34,777 nucleotides of DNA from DATKKM01 sp036741795 (GCA_036741795.1 DAINRO010000021.1:1-34777); one strand, 5' to 3'; shown: positions 22,477-30,756, numbered from the stretch's first letter. Notes: generated by a model from the sequence alone, not told the origin. Translations and numbers: made by a program.

Positions 22477-23514
22477 TTAGTGCGCAGGTTCGCTTACTGC
22501 ATGCTGAGGAGGCGCGTGCTCGCCGTGCTCCTCGATCGGTCCGTGTTCCTCGTCTCCGTGGTGGCTCACCGCCATCACCGCGAACACCAGCGTCAGCATC
22601 GCGAAGATGAACGCCTGGATCACTCCCACGAACAACTCCAGCCCGTAGAACGGCAGCGTCACGAGCAACGGCGTCAGGAACGTGAACATCAGGATCACCA
22701 CCTCTCCGGCGAACATGTTGCCGAACAGACGGAACGTGAAGCTAACAAGCCTCACCAGCTCTGAAATCAATTCAAGGAAGCCCACGAAGAACGCGATCGG
22801 GCTGCTGAAGTTGATGAACTTGTTTGCGTATGTGAAGAAACCCAGGGACCGGATGCCCCACGTCTCTACCGCAATAAACGACATTATCGCGATCGCCAGC
22901 GGCGTATTCAGGTCCGTATTGATCCCGCGGAAAAGCGGGATCAGTTCTACGACGTCCTTGCCCTCTTCGCGCGCGTGTTCAGCCTTCTCGTGGGCCTCCG
23001 GGTCGTCCTCCTCGATCGTCTCGGCGCTCAGCTCTCCCGGCTGTGAGAAAGGTACGTACCTCACGTCAAGCGACCCGATGGTGGCCTTTTCGACAACCAC
23101 ACCGTGGTCGGACTCGATCGCGCCGCCCCACATATTGAAGACTGGAGTCAGCGAGAACCAGTTGGATACCGTGATGAAGAAAAAGATCGTGGCGACGATC
23201 GGGAAGAACCGGCGCGCGTTGGTGTCCCCTGCTACCCCGGCCACCACGTTGTAGAAACCCTCGATGATCGCCTCCAGGAAGTTCTGGAAGCCGCTTGGTA
23301 CCAGCGTCCACGTCTTGCGCGTCGCGAAGAAGACGATCCCGAGCAAGAGGATTACTGTCACCCACGAGGTAAACATCGTGTTCGTGACGGATACCGGTCC
23401 CACCTTGAACAACTCCTCAGCGGCGATCGCTATGTGAGGGACAGGTCCTCGCAGAAAGATAAAGCCGAACACGAACAGGACGAGCGCGCCGACGATCAGC
23501 AGCCACTTAGTCAT
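22477..23514 (-). CDS. atpB: ATP synthase Fo a subunit with acidic insertion and His-rich tail
   Basis: This 345-residue protein forms the proton half-channels. FRLFGNMFAG (261-270) carries the essential Arg262, and GVIQAFIF (297-304) the conserved Gln. It is longer than E. coli AtpB (about 270). Two additions are visible: a charged insert at about 131-196 with ETIEEDDPEAHEKAEHAREE, and a C-terminal tail (317-345) with seven His among acidic and Pro residues. The tail might bind metal or sense pH; this is inference. It starts inside the 3' end of the AtpZ-like gene (8-base overlap). Confidence 0.94.
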   Translation of the reverse strand: MTKWLLIVGALVLFVFGFIFLRGPVPHIAIAAEELFKVGPVSVTNTMFTSWVTVILLLGIVFFATRKTWTLVPSGFQNFLEAIIEGFYNVVAGVAGDTNARRFFPIVATIFFFITVSNWFSLTPVFNMWGGAIESDHGVVVEKATIGSLDVRYVPFSQPGELSAETIEEDDPEAHEKAEHAREEGKDVVELIPLFRGINTDLNTPLAIAIMSFIAVETWGIRSLGFFTYANKFINFSSPIAFFVGFLELISELVRLVSFTFRLFGNMFAGEVVILMFTFLTPLLVTLPFYGLELFVGVIQAFIFAMLTLVFAVMAVSHHGDEEHGPIEEHGEHAPPQHAVSEPAH

Positions 23515-23749
23515 CGGTGGGTGCCTTCTTCTTCGAGGATGGTCCTTTTCCTATCGCTTCCATCAGCATGAAATAGCCGCCCCAGAACGCCAGGAACAGC
23601 CCGCCAAACAGCCCGATCAGGGTAAATACTGGTTCGGTTCCGATCCACCGGTCGAGCAGCACTCCACCGATGATTCCTCCGGCGATGCAGAAGGCCAGGT
23701 ACCATCCGAGTCCTATCAGGCGAACTGTCGGCGGGAGGTTAGCTAACAA
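23507..23749 (-). CDS. atpZ: AtpZ/AtpI-like small membrane protein
   Basis: This 80-residue protein has two membrane helices (about 10-32 and 38-64) and a basic C-terminus (GPSSKKKAPTDD). Such proteins precede Fo genes in many bacteria and help c-ring assembly or ion supply. GLGWYLAFCIAGGIIGGVLLDRWIGTEP-type residues, with GG and LD near the first helix end, fit the AtpZ group. The start is TTG at 23749, with AGGAGG about 11 bases upstream. It is the first gene of the atp operon. Confidence 0.75.
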   Translation of the reverse strand: MLANLPPTVRLIGLGWYLAFCIAGGIIGGVLLDRWIGTEPVFTLIGLFGGLFLAFWGGYFMLMEAIGKGPSSKKKAPTDD

Positions 23750-23794
23750 GGGGGCGTCAGCCTCCTGCCGATCGAGGCATTCTTTGCATTGGGA

Positions 23795-23822
23795 AGAATA
23801 TCACAAACTTTTCTTAGGGCAA
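23795..23822 (-). promoter_or_regulatory. Promoter of the ATP synthase operon
   Basis: On the minus strand TTGCCC (23817-23822) and TATTCT (23795-23800) are 16 bases apart, and the bases before the -10 read TGA, giving an extended -10. It lies about 45 bases upstream of the AtpZ-like gene. The same layout, TTGCCC, 16 bases and TGn-TATnCT, is seen before etfB. Confidence 0.5.
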
Positions 23823-23853
23823 ACAAGCCCCGGGAATCGATCCTTCCCCCAGC

Positions 23854-24393
23854 CTATTTCTTGCCGAAATCCTCCAGGTCCAACCCCTCGATTACGTCCC
23901 GGAACGGACTCAACTTCTCCAATTCCTCAGGGGAGACCTCGGTGGCGTTCTCCAGGGGCTGCCCGTCCAGGGTGCTCAATTGCCCGCCCTCTTCGTCCAG
24001 CCTCACCCCTGCCTTTTCAAGGACGGATTCATCGGCGTAGATGGGCGCCGATACCCGCACCGCCAATGCGATTGCGTCGCTCGGGCGGGAGTCGATCTCC
24101 ATGTCCTTGCCATCTACCTGGATCATGATCTTGGCGAAGAAGGTATCGTTGGAAAGCTCGTTCACGATGATGTGCGAGATGGCGGCGCCGAGTTGCTCGA
24201 TCGCGTTCTTAAGCAGGTCGTGGGTCATCGGGCGCGCAACCTGCACGTCCTGCAACCTCACTGCGATTGCGTCAGCCTCCGCCGGCCCGATCCAGATGGG
24301 CAGGAAGCGGTCCGAATCCTTCTCCTTCAAGATGACCACTCGCTGGTAGTTCATCAAGCTGACGCGAATGCTCTCTATGGTCATCTCGACCAA
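23854..24393 (-). CDS. Bifunctional nuclease (BFN/DUF151) family protein
   Basis: This 179-residue protein matches the bifunctional nuclease family, whose plant members show DNase and RNase activity; bacterial roles are poorly defined. Typical pieces are VSLMNYQRVVILKEKDSDRFLPIWIGPAEADAIA (split over residues 11-44), RPMTHDLLKNAIEQLGA (54-70) and DSRPSDAIALAVR (101-113). The start is taken as TTG at 24393 because GGAGG lies 9 bases upstream; ATG at 24384 would leave 18 bases. The C-terminus (130-179) is Glu-rich. It has its own consensus promoter just upstream. Confidence 0.88.
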   Translation of the reverse strand: MVEMTIESIRVSLMNYQRVVILKEKDSDRFLPIWIGPAEADAIAVRLQDVQVARPMTHDLLKNAIEQLGAAISHIIVNELSNDTFFAKIMIQVDGKDMEIDSRPSDAIALAVRVSAPIYADESVLEKAGVRLDEEGGQLSTLDGQPLENATEVSPEELEKLSPFRDVIEGLDLEDFGKK

Positions 24394-24424
24394 TCAGTTC
24401 CACCTCCACTTGGCGACTAATTCG

Positions 24425-24453
24425 AGTCTAAGGTTGGCCATATAGGGTGTCAA
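24425..24453 (-). promoter_or_regulatory. Consensus-type promoter of the BFN-family gene
   Basis: On the minus strand a perfect -35 TTGACA (24448-24453) is followed after 17 bases by TAGACT (24425-24430), four of six -10 bases. It begins right after the stop codon of the MFS gene (24454), so the BFN gene is transcribed independently of the pyrF operon. The leader is about 25 bases. Confidence 0.6.
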
Positions 24454-25782
24454 TTAAACTCCGACGCCCTGCGGCTCCCGCGATTCCGCCCTCGGCGGCG
24501 GTGGTTTCGGCTCGCTTCCAACGGCGTTACTTACCAGCGCCAGCGCTCCCAGTCCCATCGAGAGCATCAACAACACGGGTGTTATTCCGAGTAGGTCCAC
24601 GAACGCTCCCACGAGCAACAACGGAATTAGTGAGATGAAGTTAGCAGATACCACTTGCGTGGCGAAGATCCGCCCGCGCATATCCGCCGGAGCCCGCTCG
24701 TGCAGCACCGTCTGGGCCGGCGCATTCAACAGTGCGTAGAAGAATCCCATCGGCGCTGCGAAGAGCATCACGAACGCCTGCAGCAGCGAAACCCGCAAGA
24801 ACCGGCTTGGGTCCACCGACCCGGGAGCGCTCTTCCACAGCTCCGCGATCGGCTCCACCAGCGCCAGCAGCGCCAGGCACACCGCGACGCCGGCCAGACC
24901 AACCACCACCGCCTGGTTCTTTCCCCTCCGGCTGAACCACGGCACGAATCGCAACCCAATCAACGCCCCGATCCCGGTCGGGGCGAACACCAGCGCCGCG
25001 CTATCCGCCGGCACCTCCAGCACCTCCCCCATGTACCGCGGGATCAAGATCGCGAACAGCAAGACAAGCGTGCTGCTCACGATCAACTGCGAAATGGCAA
25101 GCAACGCCATCTTGTCAGACGACAATGCCCGCCAGCTATCGCGGAACTCGGTCGGCATGCTCGTGAACGTCTCGCTCAGGCTCCGTTTCTCCGTCGGCGT
25201 GTGCACCGAACCCACGCGCAACGCGAACCCCGCCGCCAGCAGGTAGAAGACCGCCCCGGCGATGAACATCCCGTCGGCGCCCACGCTTTTGAGGAGAGTC
25301 GGCGCAATGAACACGATTCCGATAAGCTGCGAGGCCGTCAGCGTGAAGTTGTAAAGACTGTTCGCCGGAACCAGTTTTTCTCTGGGCACGATCGAGGGGA
25401 TCAGCGCTGCCACAGCCGGATTGAAGAATAGCCCCGCCGTCGCCACGATCATGCTGATCCCGTAGACGACCCACACGTCCTGGTGGAAGAAGTAGAACAG
25501 GATGCAGGCCCCCGCGCGCACCAGGTTCGTCACGATGAGAACCGGCCGCTTGTCGAACCGGTCCAGCAGCACGCCCACGGCGAATCCCAGGGGGATCGAC
25601 GGCAGAATAAAGCACAGGACGAGAAGACTGGTGTGGATCGAAGATCCGGTGATCTCCAGGACGATGACGAGCAGCGCGAACAGGAGCGCGTTCTGCGCCG
25701 TCTGCGCGATCCCCTGGCTCAGCCAGAGGTTCCGGAAACGGGGGTCCGTGAGCAGCGCCCGGGACCGCGCCACCTGGCGCAT
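24454..25782 (-). CDS. MFS transporter
   Basis: This 442-residue protein has about 12 membrane helices and major facilitator features of the EntS/MFS_3 type: DRFDKRPVLIVTNLVRAG after helix 2 (75-92), VPREKLVPANSLYNFTLTASQLIG (133-156) in the middle of the N-terminal half, and a Pro/Arg-rich cytoplasmic end (PPPPRAESREPQG). It probably exports a small molecule such as a drug or siderophore-like compound; the substrate is not visible. It starts 22 bases after the DUF951 gene, as the last gene of a likely pyrF operon. It is the same length as, and related to, the MFS protein at 33148. Confidence 0.88.
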   Translation of the reverse strand: MRQVARSRALLTDPRFRNLWLSQGIAQTAQNALLFALLVIVLEITGSSIHTSLLVLCFILPSIPLGFAVGVLLDRFDKRPVLIVTNLVRAGACILFYFFHQDVWVVYGISMIVATAGLFFNPAVAALIPSIVPREKLVPANSLYNFTLTASQLIGIVFIAPTLLKSVGADGMFIAGAVFYLLAAGFALRVGSVHTPTEKRSLSETFTSMPTEFRDSWRALSSDKMALLAISQLIVSSTLVLLFAILIPRYMGEVLEVPADSAALVFAPTGIGALIGLRFVPWFSRRGKNQAVVVGLAGVAVCLALLALVEPIAELWKSAPGSVDPSRFLRVSLLQAFVMLFAAPMGFFYALLNAPAQTVLHERAPADMRGRIFATQVVSANFISLIPLLLVGAFVDLLGITPVLLMLSMGLGALALVSNAVGSEPKPPPPRAESREPQGVGV

Positions 25783-25804
25783 GTCGCCTTCGTAGAGTGC
25801 TGGT

Positions 25805-26017
25805 CTAGGCTCCAGTAGTGGCCTCCTCTGGCCCTCGTGACAGCACAGTCTTCACCCTCTTCTCGTACGTGGGCCGCTCCAGCAACACCCGTCGTTGGCA
25901 GGTCGTACAGACGATCCCGATGTCAGCACCCAGCCTGGTCACTGTCCAATCGTAACCCCCGCACGGGTGCTGTTTCCTGAGCCGGACAACGTCGCCCAGC
26001 CGTATTTCCATCACCAT
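25805..26017 (-). CDS. DUF951 family protein
   Basis: This 70-residue protein has the DUF951 pattern: LGDVVRLRKQHPCGGYDWTV (7-26), then RLGADIGIVCTTCQRRVLL (28-46), then a basic YEKRVKTVL. Cys19, Cys37 and Cys40 may bind zinc. The family is common in Firmicutes and Chloroflexota, often near ychF; a function is not established. It starts 5 bases after pyrF, so the two are co-transcribed. Confidence 0.85.
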   Translation of the reverse strand: MVMEIRLGDVVRLRKQHPCGGYDWTVTRLGADIGIVCTTCQRRVLLERPTYEKRVKTVLSRGPEEATTGA

Positions 26018-26022
26018 CGCGA

Positions 26023-26832
26023 CTAGCCTCGGGCGCTGGCCGCCTCGCGCATCACATTGATCCTGTTCCTCAGCTGCTGCGCCGCCTTCCTCGCCGCCGC
26101 CGCGTAATCGTCCTTCCTCGAAGCGTAAATCACCGCCCGTGAGGCATTGATGAGGAACCCTCCACCCTCGGCGTCCATCGCCGCCTCGACTGCCGCCTCC
26201 AGTGCTCCCTGCTGGTCACCCACTCCGGGCACCAGCATCACCTGGTCCGGGCAGATTGCCCGTACCCGTTCGATCTGCTCCGGCCACGTCGCTCCCGCCA
26301 CAACCCCCACGTTCCCCTGGGTGTTCAGGTTGCGGGCCATCTCCGCCACCGCCTCGTAAACCGCCCTGCCGTCGCGAAGCTCCATGTCCTGCAGGTCCGA
26401 CGCGCCTTCATTGGAGCTGCGGCACCACACGATCGCCGTCTTATCCGGCCTTTCGATGAACGGGAGCACCGAGTCCCGGCCCCCATAACCATTCACGGTG
26501 CACGCGTCGAACTTGTACAGGTCAAAGATCGCCTTCGCGTAGAACCGTCCCGTGTTGCCAATGTCCCCCCGCTTCGCGTCGGCGATGATCGGGATGTGGT
26601 TCGGCACCCCCCGCAGCGACTCGAGCATAAGCTGCATTCCACCCATCCCCTGCGCCTCGAAAAACGCCAGATTCGGCTTGTATGCGCAAACAAGGTCTTT
26701 CGTCTCAGCGATGATGTCGGAGAAGAATGAGGGGATGTGGTTCTGCGCCATCCGCTCGGGATCGGGGTCCAGCCCCACGCAGAGATAGCTGTTGTTCAGG
26801 CGTTGCGCAGCCTTTAACTTTTCAGCGAACAT
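26023..26832 (-). CDS. pyrF: Orotidine 5'-phosphate decarboxylase (type 2)
   Basis: This enzyme converts OMP to UMP, the last step of pyrimidine synthesis. From ATG at 26832 it has 269 residues, with NNSYLCVGLDPD (13-24), CAYKPNLAFFEAQG (49-62) and the catalytic DAKRGDIGNT (85-94), which mark the long, type 2 group. The open frame extends to ATGs at 26937, but those lie inside the best promoter -10 element and the added 35 residues (Ser/Gln-rich) do not resemble the family, so the shorter start is preferred. GTG at 26868 is an alternative. No clear Shine-Dalgarno precedes 26832. It heads the pyrF, DUF951, MFS run. Confidence 0.92.
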   Translation of the reverse strand: MFAEKLKAAQRLNNSYLCVGLDPDPERMAQNHIPSFFSDIIAETKDLVCAYKPNLAFFEAQGMGGMQLMLESLRGVPNHIPIIADAKRGDIGNTGRFYAKAIFDLYKFDACTVNGYGGRDSVLPFIERPDKTAIVWCRSSNEGASDLQDMELRDGRAVYEAVAEMARNLNTQGNVGVVAGATWPEQIERVRAICPDQVMLVPGVGDQQGALEAAVEAAMDAEGGGFLINASRAVIYASRKDDYAAAARKAAQQLRNRINVMREAASARG

Positions 26833-26932
26833 CGCAGGCGAGGCCGAAAAACTGGTGCTGGAAGCCACATCCGAAAGGGCCGCTCCTTGCTCCTGCTGGG
26901 GTGATTCGAGTGTCTCCAATCCGCTTATCGGC

Positions 26933-26961
26933 ATCATACGAAACCAGAATCACCCCGGCAA
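26933..26961 (-). promoter_or_regulatory. Promoter of the pyrF operon
   Basis: On the minus strand TTGCCG (26956-26961) and TATGAT (26933-26938) are separated by 17 bases. Transcription would start near 26926, inside the long open frame, which supports the internal pyrF start at 26832 with a leader of about 95 bases. comB diverges from the same 53-base spacer. Confidence 0.5.
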
Positions 26962-26990
26962 AGAACGATTAGCTGCGTATTTGTGAACCA

Positions 26991-27734
26991 ATGAAAATCG
27001 ACGTCGCCCTCCTCCCCGGCCAACGCTACGACGCGTTGCGCTCCGTCTGCATCGTCGTCGATGTCCTACGCGCCTCCTCCACTATCACCACCCTCCTGGA
27101 CCACGGTTGCCCGGAAGTCGTGCCTGCCGCCAACGTCGCAGAGGCTCGCCGTCTCGCGGCTACCCTCCCGGACCACATCCTTTGTGGCGAAGAAGGCGGT
27201 CTTCCTCCTGAAGGCTTCACCTACGGGAACTCACCGTCCGAATTCGCGCGGACCGACCTCGGAGGCCGGTCCGTCATCCTCGCCACCTCCAACGGCACAC
27301 GCGTCCTCGCCGCCCTCGCCGCCGAAGCCCCGGCCGTTCTCGTCGGCTGCCTCCTCAACCGCACTGCCGTCGCCCGTGCCGCGATCGAAATCGCCCACGA
27401 GCGCGACCTTGACATCGCAATCGTCTGCTCAGCCGCGCACGGCGGCGCTACCTTCGTCCTCGAAGACGCCCTCGGCGCCGGGGCCATCGCCGAAGCCGCG
27501 GCCAACCTTCTGCAGGACGCAAACCTCACGGACTCCGCCCGCTTCGCTCGCGACGCCTTCACCGTCGCCTCAGCGGAAATCGTTGCCGCCGTGCGCTCGG
27601 GCTACCACTCCGAGGAACTGGTGCAGATCGGCCTTGCTGAAGATGTAGCCTACTGTGCCCGCCTGGACACGTGCTTGGTAGCTCCGGGGTTGGAGCGCAC
27701 CGAAGGAGATACGCTCAGGCTGCGTAAAGCCTGA
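26991..27734 (+). CDS. comB: ComB family 2-phosphosulfolactate phosphatase-like protein
   Basis: This 247-residue protein matches the ComB family, Mg2+-dependent phosphatases first described in coenzyme M synthesis. Landmarks are IVVDVLRASSTITTLL (21-36), LCGEEGGLPPEGFTYGNSP (64-82) and ILATSNGTRVL (95-105). Coenzyme M synthesis is not otherwise indicated here, and many bacteria carry ComB without it, so the substrate may be another phosphate ester. No Shine-Dalgarno is seen before the ATG. It is divergent from pyrF. Its third codon positions are very rich in C. Confidence 0.85.
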   Translation: MKIDVALLPGQRYDALRSVCIVVDVLRASSTITTLLDHGCPEVVPAANVAEARRLAATLPDHILCGEEGGLPPEGFTYGNSPSEFARTDLGGRSVILATSNGTRVLAALAAEAPAVLVGCLLNRTAVARAAIEIAHERDLDIAIVCSAAHGGATFVLEDALGAGAIAEAAANLLQDANLTDSARFARDAFTVASAEIVAAVRSGYHSEELVQIGLAEDVAYCARLDTCLVAPGLERTEGDTLRLRKA

Positions 27735-27799
27735 CCTGCGCCAAATTCCCACCTGCGCCAATAGCAGACCCTCAGGGAACCGAATTGGCACCAAATTCG
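27734..27799 (+). promoter_or_regulatory. Repeat-dense upstream region of the DUF4349 lipoprotein gene
   Basis: ACCTGCGCCAA occurs at 27734-27744 and again at 27751-27761. CGAATT (27781-27786) and AATTCG (27794-27799) form a palindrome with a 7-base centre that overlaps TTGGCA (27785-27790), a good -35 candidate. No strong -10 was found. The arrangement suggests an operator, but the regulator is unknown. Confidence 0.3.
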
Positions 27800-27843
27800 T
27801 CTAAACGGTACACAGCATAGTTCCGCGAGTTCAGGAGGTCGTC

Positions 27844-28803
27844 ATGCCTGCACTAACGATTCGGATCTGCCTTTCAGCCCTCGTACTCATTGCCGTATTG
27901 GCATTCATCGCGTGTAGCAACGCCGACGATACCCCGGCCGGACTCAACGCCTCGGGCGGAGACGATTCCGTCGATGCCGAATACCGGGACGAATCTCTCC
28001 TCGCACCAGCCGACGGCGATTCCGTATCACTGGAGCCAGGCGCTGCCGGTGAGTCCAACCTGCCCGCCACTCTCGACCGCAAAATCATCCGCACCGCCAG
28101 CCTTTCCCTTGCCGTAGAGGACATCCTGGCCGGTGCAAGGCAAATCGAGGACACGGCCACCGCCGCCGGCGGTTTCGTCGCCAGCTCGAATGTCACGACC
28201 GAATCGGGTGATTCCGGGCCACAGGCCGCTGCCATCTCCATTCGCGTTCCGGCCGAAAGCTACACGGCCACTCTCAACCAACTGCGTGGAATCGCGGAAT
28301 CCGTGCAGGCGGAATCCAGCGAGACGACGGAAGTCACCGAGGAGTACACCGACCTGCAGTCTCGCCTCCGAAATCTGGAGGCCACGGAAGCGCAGTACCT
28401 TGCCCTTCTGGAAACCACCCAATCCATCGATGAGGTGCTCGCTGTTCAGGACCGGCTGACGGCCGTACGCGCCGAGATCGAACAGGTCACCGGCCGCATC
28501 AACTCCCTGGACACCCTCACTGAGCTGGCCACAATCAACGTCGCACTTTCCCTCCCGGTGGGCGGCGCATCGGGGAGTTCGCAGCACTGGGCTACGCAGG
28601 CCTGGGAGGCGTCGTGGGAGGCCTCGAAAGATGTCGCCGTCGTCCTCGGTTCCGGTGCGATAGGCCTGGCGGTCCTCGCTCTCTGGGTAGTGCCTGTCAC
28701 GATCGTCGCCTTTGTCGTCTGGATCCTGTTTGGCAAGCGAATCGCCAATCTCGCGACACGCCTGACACGCGAAAGCACTCCCGAGACCCCCGCCGCCAGC
28801 TGA
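27844..28803 (+). CDS. DUF4349 domain lipoprotein with C-terminal membrane helix
   Basis: This 319-residue protein has a signal peptide with a lipobox (AFIACS, Cys24), so it is probably a lipoprotein. An acidic linker is followed by the DUF4349 domain, starting RKIIRTASLSLAVEDI (about 79-94), with a coiled coil around 160-215 (QSRLRNLEATEAQYLALLE and following). A hydrophobic segment lies at about 260-290, ending in the basic FGKRIANLATRL. AGGAGG lies 7 bases before the ATG at 27844. Lipid anchor plus C-terminal helix would make a loop outside the membrane. The function of the family is unknown. Confidence 0.85.
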   Translation: MPALTIRICLSALVLIAVLAFIACSNADDTPAGLNASGGDDSVDAEYRDESLLAPADGDSVSLEPGAAGESNLPATLDRKIIRTASLSLAVEDILAGARQIEDTATAAGGFVASSNVTTESGDSGPQAAAISIRVPAESYTATLNQLRGIAESVQAESSETTEVTEEYTDLQSRLRNLEATEAQYLALLETTQSIDEVLAVQDRLTAVRAEIEQVTGRINSLDTLTELATINVALSLPVGGASGSSQHWATQAWEASWEASKDVAVVLGSGAIGLAVLALWVVPVTIVAFVVWILFGKRIANLATRLTRESTPETPAAS

Positions 28804-28854
28804 CCGCTGGCCAGGCTAATACAGGCTCGGAACGCAAGGTCGTAGCATCCTGCC

Positions 28855-28882
28855 TTGCCCCATGTTTCGCGGGTGCTATACT
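28855..28882 (+). promoter_or_regulatory. Promoter of the etfBA operon
   Basis: TTGCCC (28855-28860) and TATACT (28877-28882) are 16 bases apart, with TGC just before the -10 making it an extended element. A leader of about 80 bases follows, ending in AGGAGG 6 bases before the etfB ATG. Confidence 0.6.
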
Positions 28883-28968
28883 TCTGAGTGATAATTTTCA
28901 CGAACGATTTGAGCCGAGCCGAAATCGCCCCCAAATCGCACTAGTCCCACCCTCAGCAGGAGGTCCGC

Positions 28969-29760
28969 ATGCCCCATATCATCTGCCTGGTTAAACAGGT
29001 GCCAGACCCTGAGACCCCCGCGTCCCAGTTCAAGGTCGACGAGGCCGCAAAGAAGGTTATCCCGGCCCCCGGCGTCCAACCCACTCCCAGCCAGTTCGAC
29101 ACCATCGGCGTCGAGGCCGCCATGCGGATTAAGGAGAAGACGCCCGACACAACCGTCACGATCATGAGCCTCGGCCCCGAGGCCTCCCGTGACGCGATCA
29201 AGCGCAGCCTTGCCATGGGCGCCGACGAAGCCGTCCACATCAACGACCCCGCCGTCAACGATGCCGACCACTGGGTGACAGCCGAAGTACTGGCCGCCGC
29301 CATCCAGAAGATCTCCCCCTATGATTTGATCATCGCCGGCCGCCAGGCCACCGACTGGGACATGGGAGTCGTAGGGCTCACCCTCGGCGAGATCCTGGGC
29401 GTGCCCGTGGTGACAATCGCCAAGGAGATCCAGCTCAACGGCGGCAACATCACGGTCGAGCGCGTCCTCCTGGACGGATTTGAGACCGTCGAGGCGCCGA
29501 CGCCGGCGATCGTTACCGTCTCCAACGAGCTTGGTGAGCCGCGCTACCCCGCGCTCATGCAGATCATGCAGGCCGCCAAGAAGGAAGTTAAAGCCTGGAC
29601 CCTCGCCGACCTCGGCATCGCTGCCCCCGCCAACCGCGTCAACCTCGAAGCCCTCTACATCCCCGACACAAGCGTTGAGACCGAAGTCATCGAGGGCGAA
29701 ACCCCTCAGGAAAAAGCCCAGAAGCTAGCCCAGCGCCTTCGCGAAGCGAAGCTCATCTAA
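28969..29760 (+). CDS. etfB: Electron transfer flavoprotein beta subunit
   Basis: This 263-residue protein pairs with EtfA to carry electrons from acyl-CoA dehydrogenases to the quinone pool. It shows HIICLVKQVPDPE (3-15), GPEASRDAIKRSLAMGADEAVHI (69-91, split) and the AMP/nucleotide site AGRQATDWDMGVVG (123-136). The TD form of this motif is more like classical than electron-bifurcating ETFs, but that is a tentative reading. AGGAGG precedes the ATG. etfA starts 15 bases downstream. Confidence 0.94.
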   Translation: MPHIICLVKQVPDPETPASQFKVDEAAKKVIPAPGVQPTPSQFDTIGVEAAMRIKEKTPDTTVTIMSLGPEASRDAIKRSLAMGADEAVHINDPAVNDADHWVTAEVLAAAIQKISPYDLIIAGRQATDWDMGVVGLTLGEILGVPVVTIAKEIQLNGGNITVERVLLDGFETVEAPTPAIVTVSNELGEPRYPALMQIMQAAKKEVKAWTLADLGIAAPANRVNLEALYIPDTSVETEVIEGETPQEKAQKLAQRLREAKLI

Positions 29761-29775
29761 CCAGGAGCATCATTT

Positions 29776-30750
29776 ATGCCTAATGGAGTACTTGTAATCG
29801 GAGAAGCCGCAGACGACGGCGAACTACATCCCGTCGTCGGCGAACTAATCGGCGCAGGCGCCGCCCTTGGAGGCCCCGTCACCGTCGCCCTCCTCGGCAC
29901 GGGCATCGGCGGCCTCGGCGAGAAGGCCGGAGCGTACAGCGCCCAAAGGGTCATCGTCGTTGACGACCCCATCCTCGATGGACTCCAGAGCGACGCCACT
30001 ACCCCGGTCGCCGAGCGCCTGGCGAAGGAAGTCGACCCCGCGGTCATCCTCATCGGCCAGACTATGATGGGCCGTGATCTCGGCCCCCGGCTCGCTCAAC
30101 GCTTGAACACCGCCGTCGCCATGGACTGCGTCGCCCTCAGCAAGGACGGAGACAAGTTCGTCGCCGAGCGCCCCTGCTACGGCGGCGCCGCCCGCGCCCG
30201 CTACACCATGACTGGCTCCCCCTCCATCGCCACCGTCCGTGTCAAGGCTATTGAGGCGCCCGCTCCCGGCGCATCCAGTGCGGAGATCGTCCAGCAGCCC
30301 GCTGGCATTGACGCCTCAGCAGTCCGCACGAAAGTTACCAACCGCCGCAAGGAAGAGTCGGAAGGCGTCCGCCTCGAGGACGCGAAAGTCGTCGTCAGCG
30401 GCGGCCGCGGCCTCGGCGGCCCCGAGGGCTTCCAGCCTCTGGAGGAACTAGCGAAGATCCTCGGCGGCGCCGTCGGCGCCAGCCGTGCCGTCTGCGACCT
30501 CGGCTGGTACCCCGTCGCGACCCAGGTCGGCCTCACCGGCAAAGTCGTCACCCCCGACCTCTATATCGCCGTCGGCATCTCCGGCGCCAGCCAGCACATG
30601 GCCGGCATCTCTTCGGTCAAGAACATCGCCTCCATCAACAAGGACGCGGACGCCAGCATCTTCAAGGCCTCCCGTTGGGCGGTAGTCGGCGATTGGAAAG
30701 AGTTCGTCCCTGCGTTCATCGAAGAGGTCAAAAAAGTCCAGGCCGCCTAA
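29776..30750 (+). CDS. etfA: Electron transfer flavoprotein alpha subunit
   Basis: This 324-residue protein binds FAD in its C-terminal domain. Evidence is VVSGGRGLGGPEGFQPLEEL, then LGWYPVATQVGLTGKVVTPDLYIAVGISGASQHMAG (split over about 235-276) and SINKDADASIF. The N-terminal half has the partner-binding fold with ILIGQTMMGRDLGPRLAQRL. It completes the ETF pair, which links the acyl-CoA genes of this window to respiration. No ETF dehydrogenase is seen nearby. It is convergent with the PBP gene across a hairpin. Confidence 0.94.
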   Translation: MPNGVLVIGEAADDGELHPVVGELIGAGAALGGPVTVALLGTGIGGLGEKAGAYSAQRVIVVDDPILDGLQSDATTPVAERLAKEVDPAVILIGQTMMGRDLGPRLAQRLNTAVAMDCVALSKDGDKFVAERPCYGGAARARYTMTGSPSIATVRVKAIEAPAPGASSAEIVQQPAGIDASAVRTKVTNRRKEESEGVRLEDAKVVVSGGRGLGGPEGFQPLEELAKILGGAVGASRAVCDLGWYPVATQVGLTGKVVTPDLYIAVGISGASQHMAGISSVKNIASINKDADASIFKASRWAVVGDWKEFVPAFIEEVKKVQAA

Positions 30751-30756
30751 ACCAGA

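Noticed and set aside
22471..22485. Hairpin TGCGC/GCGCA at the atpB stop as a terminator
   Set aside because: The stem is only 5 bases and on the transcribed strand it is followed by A bases, not T bases; atpE must be transcribed through it.
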